Part shown: in pieces, positions 47,342-56,742 of the stretch | Position numbering within the stretch: position 1 is the first letter of the stretch | Layout: every line of letters starts with the position of its first letter | Assembly (NCBI GenBank): GCA_023428545.1 | Contig: JAEYXH010000010.1 | Location: 28,225 to 92,224 of the forward strand | Reading direction: 5' to 3' | DNA from: Bacteroidota bacterium | GTDB taxonomy: Bacteria; Bacteroidota; Bacteroidia; Bacteroidales; Prolixibacteraceae | DNA length: 64,000 nucleotides | The notes under the pieces: model-generated | Databases searched by the model: none | Told to the model about the DNA's origin: nothing | Seen by the model: only the letters and a program-made list of their open reading frames with translations | Position numbers and translations under genes: made by a program

Positions 47342-47881
47342 ATGCAAACAAACGAATTTAAACAGGAGGTGCTGCCACTAAGCAAGAGCATGTTGCGATT
47401 TGCGGCACTGTTTCTGAAGGACAGCGATGCATCACAGGATATTGTCCAGGAAGTGTTCCTTAAACTCTGGCAGATCAAGGATGAACTTGATTCTGTCGAC
47501 AACCTGAAAGCGTTTGTTACCCGGATGGTCCGGAATAAATGTCTGGATCATATCAGGGCTGGCAAAAAGTGGGTGATCAGGGATACGTTGGAGCAAAAAA
47601 CAAGTGAGATGGCTGATGAATACGATGTTGTTGAATGGACCGAAACCAGTACCCGGATCAGGGCATTGATAAGCAGATTGCCTGAACAACAACAAACAGT
47701 GATTTACCTGAGAGATATTGAACAGAATGAATACAATGAAATTGAGGAAATCACAGGACTAAACGCCAACGCAATCAGGGTAAACCTATCGCGTGCAAGA
47801 AAAAAGGTGAGGGATGAATTACTTAAAACATGGAATCATGAAAGCGAACATAGCAAAGACATTACTGCAAAAATTCTTTGA
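47342..47881 (+). CDS. ECF RNA polymerase sigma factor
   Basis: 179-aa sigma-70 family extracytoplasmic-function factor. It has region 2 (DASQDIVQEVFLKLWQ, then NLKAFVTRMVRNKCLDHIR) and region 4 (ISRLPEQQQTVIYLRDIE, then EIEEITGLNANAIRVNLSRARKKVRDEL). It directs transcription of an unknown regulon. Its 3' end overlaps the next gene by 44 nt, a typical sigma and anti-sigma arrangement. Confidence 0.94.
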   Translation: MQTNEFKQEVLPLSKSMLRFAALFLKDSDASQDIVQEVFLKLWQIKDELDSVDNLKAFVTRMVRNKCLDHIRAGKKWVIRDTLEQKTSEMADEYDVVEWTETSTRIRALISRLPEQQQTVIYLRDIEQNEYNEIEEITGLNANAIRVNLSRARKKVRDELLKTWNHESEHSKDITAKIL

Positions 47882-48383
47882 AGCGGAGACCTCTTTGGAG
47901 GAAGAAAAGATGCTGAGGGAATATTTCAGCCTAGACGAGGTAGACCCTGAATTGCTTCCTTACCGTGAGTTCTTTGTTGATACTGAAAACCATTTCGAAT
48001 CCAAAGGGGAAAAAGAAATTGAAGAAAAGGTGATGGACTATATCCTGGAAAACGAAAGCAAAAACAGGGGTCGTTACCGGCAACTATGGCTGACGGTATC
48101 AGGAATTGCCGCATCCCTTGTTATAGCAGTCTCAGCCATGCTTTACTACCAGAACCAGCAACCCTATCAAGACACGTTCACGAACCCGGATGAAGCCTAT
48201 GCATATGCAGAACAGACTCTCGCTTTTGTATCGCAAAAATACAACCAGGGACTGGCAAGCCTCGAACCGCTAAAGAAAGTGAACCAATCGGTACGACCTC
48301 TTGAAAACGGGTTTCAGACATTGAACAAAGGATTTAACCAGCTACCCGAGAATTTTTTAAAAGGGGATGATTCACTGCAGTAA
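47838..48383 (+). CDS. Candidate membrane anti-sigma factor
   Basis: 181-aa protein with a cytoplasmic N-terminal part (LLQKFFEAETSLEEEKMLREYF, a pattern seen in Bacteroidota sigma-linked proteins), one membrane helix at about residues 88-108, and a short extracytoplasmic C-terminus. There is no zinc-type HxxxCxxC motif. Overlap with the sigma gene and the topology suggest that it holds the sigma factor. ATG 47838 is preferred; ATG 47814 gives 8 more residues. Confidence 0.78.
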   Translation: MKANIAKTLLQKFFEAETSLEEEKMLREYFSLDEVDPELLPYREFFVDTENHFESKGEKEIEEKVMDYILENESKNRGRYRQLWLTVSGIAASLVIAVSAMLYYQNQQPYQDTFTNPDEAYAYAEQTLAFVSQKYNQGLASLEPLKKVNQSVRPLENGFQTLNKGFNQLPENFLKGDDSLQ

Positions 48384-48434
48384 AGTTTTTGGAAAAGAAT
48401 AAAGTATATGAAATAATCACTAAAAAACAGTAAA

Positions 48435-48941
48435 ATGAAACGATTGATTTTAATGGTTGCAATGCTCGTACCCATGTTACTGGCAGCACAGAAAAGCCCG
48501 GTCGACAAGTTGTTCGACAAGTATGCCAACCAGGATGGATTTACCACCGTCAACATTTCGGGCAAACTCTTGGGAATGGCCGGAAAAATGGATAAAAGTA
48601 ACCCTGACACGAATGATATGCTGAACAAGCTATCAGGAATCAGGATCCTGTCAGTTGATGATGAAGCCTTAAATTCAAAACTCGATTTCTACAAGGAACT
48701 CGAAACCGATGGCTTCTTCAGGAACAACACCTATGAAGTGTTGATGGAGGTCACCGAAAAGAACGAAGTGGTCCGCTTTTACGGACGCACTTCGGGTGAA
48801 GGCAAATATGAGGAGCTCCTGTTGGTTGTTGGAGGAAAAAGTAATGCCCTGATCAGCATAAGGGGCATCATCGACCCCGACAACATCGGAAAAATCATGG
48901 ATGGGTTGGATGTGGATGTCAATGTAAGCAAAAAACCCTAA
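48435..48941 (+). CDS. DUF4252 exported protein
   Basis: 168-aa protein with a signal peptide (to LLAAQ) and the DUF4252 pattern (SPVDKLFDKYANQDGFTTV, then GIRILSVDDE and EVVRFYGR). DUF4252 proteins are Bacteroidota-specific, commonly encoded behind ECF sigma factors, and of unknown function. Third gene of the sigma operon, ended by a strong terminator. Confidence 0.85.
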   Translation: MKRLILMVAMLVPMLLAAQKSPVDKLFDKYANQDGFTTVNISGKLLGMAGKMDKSNPDTNDMLNKLSGIRILSVDDEALNSKLDFYKELETDGFFRNNTYEVLMEVTEKNEVVRFYGRTSGEGKYEELLLVVGGKSNALISIRGIIDPDNIGKIMDGLDVDVNVSKKP

Positions 48942-48956
48942 GTCCTAATCCTAAGG

Positions 48957-48990
48957 AAAGAGGCTGCATCTTGATTGGTGCAGCCTCTTT
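48957..48990 (+). terminator. Terminator of the ECF sigma operon
   Basis: A perfect 12-bp stem AAAGAGGCTGCA / TGCAGCCTCTTT with a 10-nt loop, followed by further T residues. Confidence 0.9.
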
Positions 48991-49070
48991 TTTTTGCACA
49001 TACCGTCAGTGTCAACCCGAAATAAGTTCCTTTCAAAACGGCATCATGAAAAGCTGGCACAGGGATGATC

Positions 49071-49204
49071 CAGGTCTTGCACCGGGTTTTACCATTTACA
49101 TAGTTACAGATTTGTTTTACCATACTTTTACCATACCAATATAATGAAACAATGGTGAAAGACTGGAGAAACTATGGTGAAACCATTAGTGGGTGCAAGA
49201 CCTG
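49071..49204. repeat. 134-bp palindromic element with five TTTYACCAT motifs
   Basis: The ends are a perfect 13-bp inverted repeat: CAGGTCTTGCACC at 49071-49083 and GGTGCAAGACCTG at 49192-49204. Inside are three forward copies of TTTTACCAT (49087-49095, 49115-49123, 49126-49134) and two inverted copies, ATGGTGAAA (49152-49160, 49174-49182). No target-site duplication or open frame is visible. It could be a MITE-like remnant, a binding-site array, or a large hairpin RNA. Confidence 0.7.
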
Positions 49205-49389
49205 TACAAACCCAAAAAGATAATTCAAAGAGCCTAAACAAATAATTTTGGAATGTTAGGTTTAAGCAGGATTATATAGGCAACGTCTATTTCTATTTTT
49301 TTTGCTAATAGCCATTATTTAGGTAACACGTCAATTTTAACATCATCAATCAGGATCGGTGGAATAAGAAAATTTTCAATGATTTTCCT

Positions 49390-49397
49390 TACTTTTG
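49390..49397 (+). promoter_or_regulatory. -7 box of pheT; decides its start
   Basis: TACTTTTG matches TAnnTTTG. It overlaps the upstream in-frame start at 49395, so translation from ATG 49431 is favoured. Confidence 0.55.
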
Positions 49398-49430
49398 GGC
49401 CGTTTATCAGAATCGGAAAAACATACCATA

Positions 49431-51884
49431 ATGAAAATCTCATATAACTGGCTCAAGAGCTATATTCAATTTGACCACAACCCCTCCCAACTATGTGAAC
49501 TTCTTACCAGCATTGGCCTGGAAGTCGGCGGAACCGAAGAAGTTGAAAGCATTCGTGGAGGTTTGAAAGGCCTGGTTATCGGAAAAGTTGTTACCTGCGT
49601 TCCCCACCCCAACAGTGATCATTTAAGCATTACCACGGTTGACACCGGCAGTGGTGAAATCCTTCCCATTGTTTGCGGTGCTCCCAATGTCCAAGCTGGT
49701 CAAAAGGTAGTAGTCGCAAAAGTTGGCACCACACTCTATGATGGCGAACAGGCATTTGAGATTAAAAAAGCCAAGATCCGGGGTGAGATATCCGAAGGAA
49801 TGATTTGTTCGGAGACCGAAATTGGGGTTGGTTCCGATTCCTCTGGCATAATGGTATTACCCGAAGAGACCGTCATCGGCACTTCGGCATCCACCTATTT
49901 TAAGGTTGAGTCTGATTGGGTTATTGAGGTCGACATTACCCCCAACAGGATTGACGGCGCATCACATATTGGGGTTGCCCGCGATATTGCTGCCGCATTA
50001 AAGCAATCAGGAGAAAACGGATATAAGAAACCTTCCGTTGAAGGCTTTAAGGTTGACAATCATCAGCTCGACATCAATGTTGAGGTGGTCAATCCTGAAG
50101 CTTGTCCCCGATATTCGGGAGTTTCCATATCAGGTGTTGAGGTAGGTGAATCACCCGACTGGCTAAAAAACAGGTTAAAGTCGATCGGCCTTACTCCTAT
50201 AAACAATATCGTGGATATAACCAACTTTGTGTTGTTTGAAACAGGTCAGCCTTTGCATGCTTTCGATGCCGACCAAATAACCGGTGGTAAGGTTATTGTT
50301 AAGACGCTGATGCCGGGAACACTGTTCAAGACCCTTGATGGCGCCGAAAGAAAACTGGATGAAAAAGATTTGATGATATGCAATTCCAACGAAGGAATGT
50401 GTATTGCTGGCGTATTCGGAGGAATTGATTCAGGGATTAAAATGAACACACGTAATGTGTTCCTCGAAAGTGCGTGTTTTGACCCTGTATTTATCAGGAA
50501 GACTTCACGCAGGCATGGCTTGTTTACGGATGCTTCCTTCCGGTTCGAAAGGGGAACCGATATCAATGCCACCATTTATGCCTTGAAAAGGGCTGCTCTC
50601 CTGATCCAGGAAATTGCAGGGGGCACCATTTCTTCAGAGATAAAAGATTACTATCCTCAACCAGTAAAGGGATATCCGGTTGAGATATCCTACCACAATA
50701 TTAATCGACTGATTGGTAAAACCATACCCAGGGAAACATTGAAAGAAATACTGCGCTCCCTGGAAATTGAAATCGTGGCCGAAACTGACCGTGGGCTTTC
50801 TTTGATGGTTCCAACCTATCGGGTGGACGTACATCGGGAGGTGGATGTGATTGAGGAAGTTCTTCGAATTTATGGATACAACAATGTTGAGATACCGACC
50901 CATGTTTCGGCCTCATTGAGTTATGCGGAAAATCCTGATCCAAACAAGGTAAAGAATGTGGTTGCCGATTACCTTGCTGCCCAGGGATTCTTTGAGATGT
51001 GGTCAAATTCACTCACAAAGAGCTCATACTATGAAGGCATGAATGATTATCCTGCCGAAAAAACCGTGAAATTGTTCAATCCTTTAAGCAGTGATTTGGG
51101 TGGTATGCGACAGACCTTGCTATATGGAGGACTGGAATGCATACAGCTTAATACCAACCGAAAAAACAGTGATCTCAGGTTGTTTGAGTTTGGGAATTGT
51201 TATTTCTTCAAAGGGACCCATTACAAGGAAGATCCTGCAGCCAACTATTTTGAGGAAGAACACCTGGCCTTGTTTATCACGGGAAATCGGGAAAACCAAA
51301 ACTGGCTTACCCCGGAATCCACTACTTCATTCTTTTTACTGAAATCATTTGTCGAGAATATCCTGACCCGTTTAGGTTTTTCATTGGAACAGCTAAAAAT
51401 GAACGAATCAGGCAATGAAATTTTCTCGGAGGGTTTGGTATATGAAACCGGCAACAAGCAGAAACTTGTTGAATTTGGCGTAGTATCACCTAAATGGGCA
51501 AAACCCTTCGATCTTGAAAATGCGGTTTATTATGCCGACTTTGACTGGGGTCAAATATTGTGGGAAAGCAAAAAGAACCAGGTAAAATTCTCTGAACTTC
51601 CCAAATATCCTGAGGTAAGAAGGGATTTGGCACTGGTTCTCGATAAGGATGTAAAATTCTCGACGATTAAAAATATCGCAATTGCAAGTGAAAAACAATT
51701 GCTAAAATCGGTCAGTTTGTTTGATGTGTATGAAGGCAAAGGAGTTCCGGAAGGAAAGAAATCGTATGCCATCAGTTTCATATTGCGTGACGACTACAAG
51801 ACACTGAATGACAAGCAGATCGACAAGACAATGGAACGAATTCTCATGGCTTGCGAAAAGCAGGCAGGTGCCAGGCTTCGCTGA
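49431..51884 (+). CDS. pheT: Phenylalanyl-tRNA synthetase beta subunit
   Basis: 817-aa large subunit of the alpha2-beta2 enzyme that charges tRNA-Phe. It starts MKISYNWLKSYIQF. Domains: tRNA-binding domain (GLVIGKVVTCVPHPNSD), B3/B4 editing domain (NNIVDITNFVLFETGQPLHAFD), B5 domain, catalytic-like core and C-terminal ferredoxin-fold anticodon-binding domain (KYPEVRRDLALVLDKDV, then YAISFILRD). pheS is not adjacent, as is common in Bacteroidota. Confidence 0.97.
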   Translation: MKISYNWLKSYIQFDHNPSQLCELLTSIGLEVGGTEEVESIRGGLKGLVIGKVVTCVPHPNSDHLSITTVDTGSGEILPIVCGAPNVQAGQKVVVAKVGTTLYDGEQAFEIKKAKIRGEISEGMICSETEIGVGSDSSGIMVLPEETVIGTSASTYFKVESDWVIEVDITPNRIDGASHIGVARDIAAALKQSGENGYKKPSVEGFKVDNHQLDINVEVVNPEACPRYSGVSISGVEVGESPDWLKNRLKSIGLTPINNIVDITNFVLFETGQPLHAFDADQITGGKVIVKTLMPGTLFKTLDGAERKLDEKDLMICNSNEGMCIAGVFGGIDSGIKMNTRNVFLESACFDPVFIRKTSRRHGLFTDASFRFERGTDINATIYALKRAALLIQEIAGGTISSEIKDYYPQPVKGYPVEISYHNINRLIGKTIPRETLKEILRSLEIEIVAETDRGLSLMVPTYRVDVHREVDVIEEVLRIYGYNNVEIPTHVSASLSYAENPDPNKVKNVVADYLAAQGFFEMWSNSLTKSSYYEGMNDYPAEKTVKLFNPLSSDLGGMRQTLLYGGLECIQLNTNRKNSDLRLFEFGNCYFFKGTHYKEDPAANYFEEEHLALFITGNRENQNWLTPESTTSFFLLKSFVENILTRLGFSLEQLKMNESGNEIFSEGLVYETGNKQKLVEFGVVSPKWAKPFDLENAVYYADFDWGQILWESKKNQVKFSELPKYPEVRRDLALVLDKDVKFSTIKNIAIASEKQLLKSVSLFDVYEGKGVPEGKKSYAISFILRDDYKTLNDKQIDKTMERILMACEKQAGARLR

Positions 51885-51938
51885 TTGCGCTGATATACTA
51901 TTTCAAACATACTGCAAACTTCAAAAGCTGGTCGGAAT

Positions 51939-52838
51939 ATGCAAAACCAGACCAAGGGTGTATTATATGCGGTTATCACTGCCGTTTTATGGGGGGTATT
52001 GGCCGTTGTCCTGAAGGTAGCTGGCGACGAAGTAGAAGCCCCCACTATTGTTTGGTTTCGCTTTAGCCTGGCATTTTTGCCTTTGTTGCTCTGGCATGTG
52101 GTAAAAAAACCACGGGAACTGAAAATCCTGTACAGGCCTCCCATGATTCTGGTAATCGCTTCAGTCACGTTAGCTTACAACTATATCGGATTCATGTGGG
52201 GAGTAAATTATACAACTCCCTCCAATGCCCAGCTGTTTATACAGACCGGCCCCATTTTGCTGACGGTCGCCGGGGTGATATTCTTTAAAGAGGTAATTAG
52301 CAAAAGACAGCTCATAGGTTTTCTGATCACTTTCATTGGCTTCTATCTTTTTTACAACCAACAGATCGGTGCTCTCACCAGCGGCGAAAATCTTTACATG
52401 AAGGGAGTTCTGTTAACCCTCAGCGGAGCAATTGCATGGACAATCTATGCCACATTACAGAAAAAACTTGTTGTACATTTCTCTTCCCTTACCCTGAACT
52501 TGTTTTTGTTCGGATTGCCAACACTGCTTTACCTGCCGTTTGTAAAATTCTCGGAACTGGCTCATCTCAGTCCGGTCATGTGGGCCATCATGATATTCCT
52601 GGGACTGAATACCCTCATTGCCTACACAACACTTTCTGTATCCCTGAAATATCTGGAAGCAGGCAAAGTAAGCATTATCATCATACTGAATCCATTAATC
52701 ACCTTTGTGATCATGGCGATACTGACTAATATGGAAGTAACCTGGATCAATGGAGAAAACTTTACCCTGCTTTCGGTGATCGGGGCAATTATTGTGATTA
52801 TTGGGGCAATTTTGGTCATCAGGAAAACCAAGAAATGA
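51939..52838 (+). CDS. EamA/DMT-family transporter
   Basis: 299-aa inner-membrane protein with ten helices in two EamA repeats (first from GVLYAVITAVLWGVLAVV, second from KGVLLTLSGAIAWTIYATLQ). Members export or import small metabolites; the substrate is unknown. It starts 54 bp after pheT and may share its transcript. Converges with udk. Confidence 0.9.
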   Translation: MQNQTKGVLYAVITAVLWGVLAVVLKVAGDEVEAPTIVWFRFSLAFLPLLLWHVVKKPRELKILYRPPMILVIASVTLAYNYIGFMWGVNYTTPSNAQLFIQTGPILLTVAGVIFFKEVISKRQLIGFLITFIGFYLFYNQQIGALTSGENLYMKGVLLTLSGAIAWTIYATLQKKLVVHFSSLTLNLFLFGLPTLLYLPFVKFSELAHLSPVMWAIMIFLGLNTLIAYTTLSVSLKYLEAGKVSIIIILNPLITFVIMAILTNMEVTWINGENFTLLSVIGAIIVIIGAILVIRKTKK

Positions 52839-52903
52839 AAATTGCATAAAGGGGAATATCAGATGATAGCTTTTACTCTACCTCCAGTTTTCTAAACCTC
52901 TGC

Positions 52904-53533
52904 TCAAGCCTCATTTGGCTTATCCTTTTTTAGAATTTGTTTGATGTAGTTGGTCAGAATTTCAATGGCACGACGGTTCATGCCGCCTTGTGGAATGATG
53001 ATGTCGGCAAAATGCTTGGTAGGCTCGATAAACTGCATATGGCTGGGGCGAACCGTTTTTTCATAACGTTCAAGAACCTGGTTAACATCCCTTCCCCTCT
53101 CCATGATATCCCTGCGGATAACCCTGGAGAGCCTCACGTCGGAATCACAATCAACATACACCTTCACGTCCATTAGGTCGCGCAATTTTTCATTTGACAG
53201 GCATAATATTCCTTCGATGATCAGCACATGCCTCGGTTCAACCGGTACAGTTTCATCGAGGCGGGTACAGGTAATGAAAGAATAAGTAGGTTGTAAAATC
53301 GACCTCCCTGCTTTCAGCATCTCTACATGCTCAACCATCAGGTCAAATTCAATTGCATCCGGACGGTCGTAATTTTTTTTTCGGCGGTCCTCAAGCGTGA
53401 GATCACTGTTGTCGTAATAATAGGAATCGTGAGATATTACAGCCACCTCATTTTTGGTAAACGACTGAATGATTTTCTCCACGACGGTGGTCTTACCCGA
53501 CCCTGTTCCTCCTGCAATGCCAATAACCAGCAT
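52904..53533 (-). CDS. udk: Uridine kinase
   Basis: 209-aa kinase phosphorylating uridine and cytidine for pyrimidine salvage. The P-loop is GIAGGTGSGKTTV. Other marks are DSYYYDNSDLT, NYDRPDAIEFDLM and RDIMERGRDVNQVLERYEKTVRP. Monocistronic, divergent from the Dabb gene. Confidence 0.96.
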   Translation of the reverse strand: MLVIGIAGGTGSGKTTVVEKIIQSFTKNEVAVISHDSYYYDNSDLTLEDRRKKNYDRPDAIEFDLMVEHVEMLKAGRSILQPTYSFITCTRLDETVPVEPRHVLIIEGILCLSNEKLRDLMDVKVYVDCDSDVRLSRVIRRDIMERGRDVNQVLERYEKTVRPSHMQFIEPTKHFADIIIPQGGMNRRAIEILTNYIKQILKKDKPNEA

Positions 53534-53600
53534 AATTTAGGCTTGTGTTAATAAAAACTGCTTTTTATGACAGCTCCCCTGCCGGCTGCTAAATTAGTGC

Positions 53601-53608
53601 TATTTTTG
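53601..53608 (+). promoter_or_regulatory. -7 box of the Dabb-manA-engB group
   Basis: TATTTTTG matches TAnnTTTG, 38 nt upstream of ATG 53647. Confidence 0.55.
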
Positions 53609-53646
53609 CGAAGAATTGTTTCAAGCGTAGATTAAAGATTACTTAT

Positions 53647-53946
53647 ATGATAAACCATATTGTTCTTTTCAAACTTAAACCCTACCCGGTTGAAGAAAAA
53701 GAGGCTATTCTACTTGAGGTCAAAACGCTGCTTGAAAATCTTAAAGAAAAGATTGAAGTGCTTAAATACATTGAAATCGGCCTCAATTATGAACTTGATT
53801 CTAAAAGTTATGATCTGGCCCTTATCTCCCACTTTGCCTCAATTGAAGACCTTGATGCATACAGGGTGCATCCCGAACACGTGAAAGTCGCCCACCGCAT
53901 GTCAGAAGTTGTGGAATTGAGAGCAGCAGTTGATTTTCCTTTTTAA
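53647..53946 (+). CDS. Dabb-domain (stress-responsive A/B barrel) protein
   Basis: 99-aa single-domain dimeric alpha/beta barrel. Characteristic segments are MINHIVLFKLKP at the N-terminus and DLDAYRVHPEHVKV near the C-terminus. Function unknown. It lies 17 bp before manA, so probably the same operon. Confidence 0.9.
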   Translation: MINHIVLFKLKPYPVEEKEAILLEVKTLLENLKEKIEVLKYIEIGLNYELDSKSYDLALISHFASIEDLDAYRVHPEHVKVAHRMSEVVELRAAVDFPF

Positions 53947-53963
53947 TAGCTTACTAAGTATCC

Positions 53964-54947
53964 ATGAGCAATCTGTATCCGTTAAAATTTAAGCCAACCT
54001 ACCAGGAACGAATCTGGGGAGGTAGTCGTATGCACGCACTCCTCAATAAAGGGGTATGTGAAAAAGGTGGGTGTGGCGAAAGCTGGGAATTGTCAGGTGT
54101 TGAAGGTCATATTTCCATTGTTTCCAATGGCTTTCTTGAAGGAAATGATCTTCAGGAATTAATTGAGGTTTACATGGGTGACCTTGTGGGTGACCGTGTA
54201 TACGAAAAATTTGGAACTGAATTTCCCTTGTTGATCAAGTTTATTGATGCCATGGACGATCTGAGCATTCAGGTACATCCGGGAGATGATCTTTCAAAAA
54301 AAAGGCACAATGCATACGGTAAAACCGAAATGTGGTATGTACTTCATGCAGATGCAGGATCCATGTTGAACTCAGGATTCAACCAGCCGGTCGACCGCGA
54401 AAAATATCTCGAATACCTGAACAGCGGCAGGCTTACCGAACTGCTTCATTTCGAAGAAGTGAAAGATGGTGATGTTTTCTTTATCCCTGCCGGCCGTGTA
54501 CATGCCATTGGCAAAGGTCTTGTGATTGCGGAAATCCAGCAAACCTCCGATATCACGTATCGCATTTACGACTATGACAGGAAAGACAAACATGGTAATC
54601 TTCGGGAACTGCATACCGAACTTGCCATCGATGCCATCGATTTTAGTTATGAGAAGGAATACAAAACAGCATATCAGCCAGTTAAAAACAAAACCGCGGA
54701 AGTAGTGACCTGCGACTATTTCAGCACAAACATCGTCCTTTTTGATCAACCCCTGAATAAGGAGATTGAACATCTTGATTCATTTGTGATTTACCTGTGT
54801 ATTCAAGGAGATTACGAGATTGTATGGGACGGAGGCCGTGAAAAGGTCAGTAAAGGAGAAACCATTCTGGTCCCTGCCAGCCTCATTGAATATCGACTAG
54901 AACCCACTTCAGGGGAAGCCAAATTACTGGAAGTACATCTTCCCTAA
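53964..54947 (+). CDS. manA: Class I mannose-6-phosphate isomerase
   Basis: 327-aa zinc enzyme interconverting mannose-6-P and fructose-6-P. The cupin motifs are IQVHPGDDLS (metal ligands), KTEMWYVL (Glu ligand) and FFIPAGRVHAIG (His), followed by EIQQTSDITYRIYDYDR. It fits the short Bacillus/Bacteroides type. No other mannose genes are nearby. Confidence 0.95.
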   Translation: MSNLYPLKFKPTYQERIWGGSRMHALLNKGVCEKGGCGESWELSGVEGHISIVSNGFLEGNDLQELIEVYMGDLVGDRVYEKFGTEFPLLIKFIDAMDDLSIQVHPGDDLSKKRHNAYGKTEMWYVLHADAGSMLNSGFNQPVDREKYLEYLNSGRLTELLHFEEVKDGDVFFIPAGRVHAIGKGLVIAEIQQTSDITYRIYDYDRKDKHGNLRELHTELAIDAIDFSYEKEYKTAYQPVKNKTAEVVTCDYFSTNIVLFDQPLNKEIEHLDSFVIYLCIQGDYEIVWDGGREKVSKGETILVPASLIEYRLEPTSGEAKLLEVHLP

Positions 54948-54975
54948 GTTGGCAGAATGACATTAAATATTTTAT

Positions 54976-55575
54976 ATGGATATTAAGCAAGCCAAATTTG
55001 TTGTCAGCAATACTTCGGTATCGAAGTGCCCTCGCCCCGACAAGCCCGAATATGCATTTATTGGTCGGTCGAATGTGGGAAAATCTTCACTGATCAACAT
55101 GCTTGTCAACAGCAAAACACTGGCAAAGACATCTGCAAGACCAGGTAAAACCCAATTGATCAATCATTTTCTGATTAATGAAGAGTGGTATCTGGTTGAC
55201 CTACCGGGATATGGTTTTGCAAAAGTACCCCTAACCGAAAAGAAGAAGTGGGAAAAGTTTATCCGGGAATATATTTTAAAACGTGAGAACCTCTACTGTC
55301 TGTTTGTCCTGATCGATATCAGGCATGAAGCACAGATGGTTGACCTCGAATTCATCGAATGGCTGGGTATCAGTCATATCCCTTTTTCCCTTATTTTCAC
55401 AAAATCCGATAAATTGAAACCCGAGGAAATTGAGCCAAAAGTTGAAGCATATAAAAAGGTTTTGCTTGAAAAATGGGAATCCTTGCCTGACATATTTGTC
55501 TCTTCAGCCGATAAATTCATGGGCCGCGAAGAAATCCTCGGATTCATTGATAAAGTGAATAAGGAAAATAGGTGA
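54976..55575 (+). CDS. engB: Ribosome-biogenesis GTPase EngB/YsxC
   Basis: 199-aa GTPase for large-subunit assembly. G motifs: [12 protein letters not shown] (G1), a threonine/serine-rich G2 (TSARPGKTQ), [10 protein letters not shown] (G3), TKSDKL (G4) and VSSADK (G5). Confidence 0.97.
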   Translation: MDIKQAKFVVSNTSVSKCPRPDKPEYAFIGRSNVGKSSLINMLVNSKTLAKTSARPGKTQLINHFLINEEWYLVDLPGYGFAKVPLTEKKKWEKFIREYILKRENLYCLFVLIDIRHEAQMVDLEFIEWLGISHIPFSLIFTKSDKLKPEEIEPKVEAYKKVLLEKWESLPDIFVSSADKFMGREEILGFIDKVNKENR

Positions 55576-55620
55576 TGACCAATCGATAAAGTTTGTCCCA
55601 GGCAAATAATCATTGGCTCC

Positions 55621-55640
55621 TTTTATTGCCTCCAATAAAA
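55621..55640 (+). terminator. Possible weak terminator between engB and prs
   Basis: An 8-bp stem TTTTATTG / CAATAAAA with a 4-nt loop, followed by TTTT. It is weak and AT-only at the ends, and directly abuts the prs -7 box, so it could equally be an operator. Confidence 0.35.
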
Positions 55641-55643
55641 TTT

Positions 55644-55651
55644 TACTTTTG
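55644..55651 (+). promoter_or_regulatory. -7 box of prs
   Basis: TACTTTTG matches TAnnTTTG, 40 nt upstream of ATG 55692. Confidence 0.55.
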
Positions 55652-55691
55652 CATAACGATTTGGTAATAATCATCCATCAAAGAAATAAAA

Positions 55692-56633
55692 ATGGGATCA
55701 AAAAGCCATCCGCTAAAAATTTTCTCCTGTAGAAACAGCACCTACCTTGCCGAAAAAATCTGTGAAAGCCTTGGACTAAACCTGGGGTTGACATCCTGTC
55801 CTGTATTCTCGGACGGAGAGTTTGAACCTTGTTTTGAAGAAACAATCAGGGGCTCACATGTTTTCATCGTGCAATCCACTCCTCCACCAGCCGATAATCT
55901 GATGGAACTTCTCCTCATGATTGACGCGGCCAAGAGGGCAAGTGCCTATAAGGTAATTGCGGTCATTCCCTATTTCGGTTATGCCCGGCAGGATCGCAAG
56001 GATAAACCAAGGGTGTCGATAGGTGCAAAACTGATGGCAGATCTGTTATCAGCGGCAGGGGTTGACAGGGTAATAACCATGGATCTCCATGCTGACCAAA
56101 TTCAGGGATTCTTCAATGTTCCGGTCGACCATCTGTTTGCATCAGCCATGTTTATTCCGTTCATCCGTAATATGGGATTGAACGATATTGTCATTGCATC
56201 TCCTGATGTAGGTGGAACCAAAAGGGCCAACACTTATGCAAGGTTACTGGAAACCGATATGGTAATCTGCCATAAATCGAGAGCCAAAGCCAATGTAGTG
56301 GATAAAATGACGCTGATTGGCGAAGTTGCCGGTAAAGACGTTATTATCGTTGATGACATGATTGACACCGCTGGTACCATCAAGAAGGCTGCAGGTCTTA
56401 TGAAAGAAAAGGGAGCCAACAGTGTACGTGCATTTGCCGCACATGGCGTTCTTTCGGGCAATGCGATTGAGAATCTTGAATCTTCGCTACTGGAAGAGGT
56501 ATATTTTACGGATTCTCTTCCCCGCAGGAACAGTTGCGACAAGATTAAATACATCAGCGTGGCCGATGCATTCGCGGAAGCCATTGCGCGTGTTTATAAA
56601 AATCAGTCAATAAGTTCCTTATATTTCAGATAA
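55692..56633 (+). CDS. prs: Ribose-phosphate pyrophosphokinase
   Basis: 313-aa enzyme making PRPP from ribose-5-phosphate and ATP. Marks are YFGYARQDRKDKPR, the DLHADQIQGFF metal-binding region and the PRPP loop VDDMIDTAGT. Upstream of rplY and pth in a common Bacteroidota order. Confidence 0.97.
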   Translation: MGSKSHPLKIFSCRNSTYLAEKICESLGLNLGLTSCPVFSDGEFEPCFEETIRGSHVFIVQSTPPPADNLMELLLMIDAAKRASAYKVIAVIPYFGYARQDRKDKPRVSIGAKLMADLLSAAGVDRVITMDLHADQIQGFFNVPVDHLFASAMFIPFIRNMGLNDIVIASPDVGGTKRANTYARLLETDMVICHKSRAKANVVDKMTLIGEVAGKDVIIVDDMIDTAGTIKKAAGLMKEKGANSVRAFAAHGVLSGNAIENLESSLLEEVYFTDSLPRRNSCDKIKYISVADAFAEAIARVYKNQSISSLYFR

Positions 56634-56637
56634 ATAC

Positions 56638-56645
56638 TATTTTTG
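56638..56645 (+). promoter_or_regulatory. -7 box of the rplY operon
   Basis: TATTTTTG matches TAnnTTTG, starting 4 nt after the prs stop codon. It gives rplY a leader of about 90 nt, long enough for feedback control of this ribosomal protein gene, though no specific fold was recognised. Confidence 0.55.
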
Positions 56646-56742
56646 CACCGCTTTTTCTATAACGGCAGCTTAAATTATGCATGCTGTTTGCCCTTTCTTC
56701 GAAAAGGGAGGACTGAGTACCATAATTAAAATTTACAATTAA

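Larger units (their letters stand above)
48991..49430. other. 440-bp intergenic region upstream of pheT
   Basis: No coding sequence or tRNA was recognised. It contains the palindromic TTTYACCAT element at 49071-49204 (listed separately) and the pheT promoter box. The rest is plain AT-rich sequence. Confidence 0.6.

Noticed and set aside
49071..49204. Considered as a complete insertion sequence or an origin with iterons
   Set aside because: It is too short for a transposase, has no target duplication, and has no replication gene or DnaA boxes nearby.
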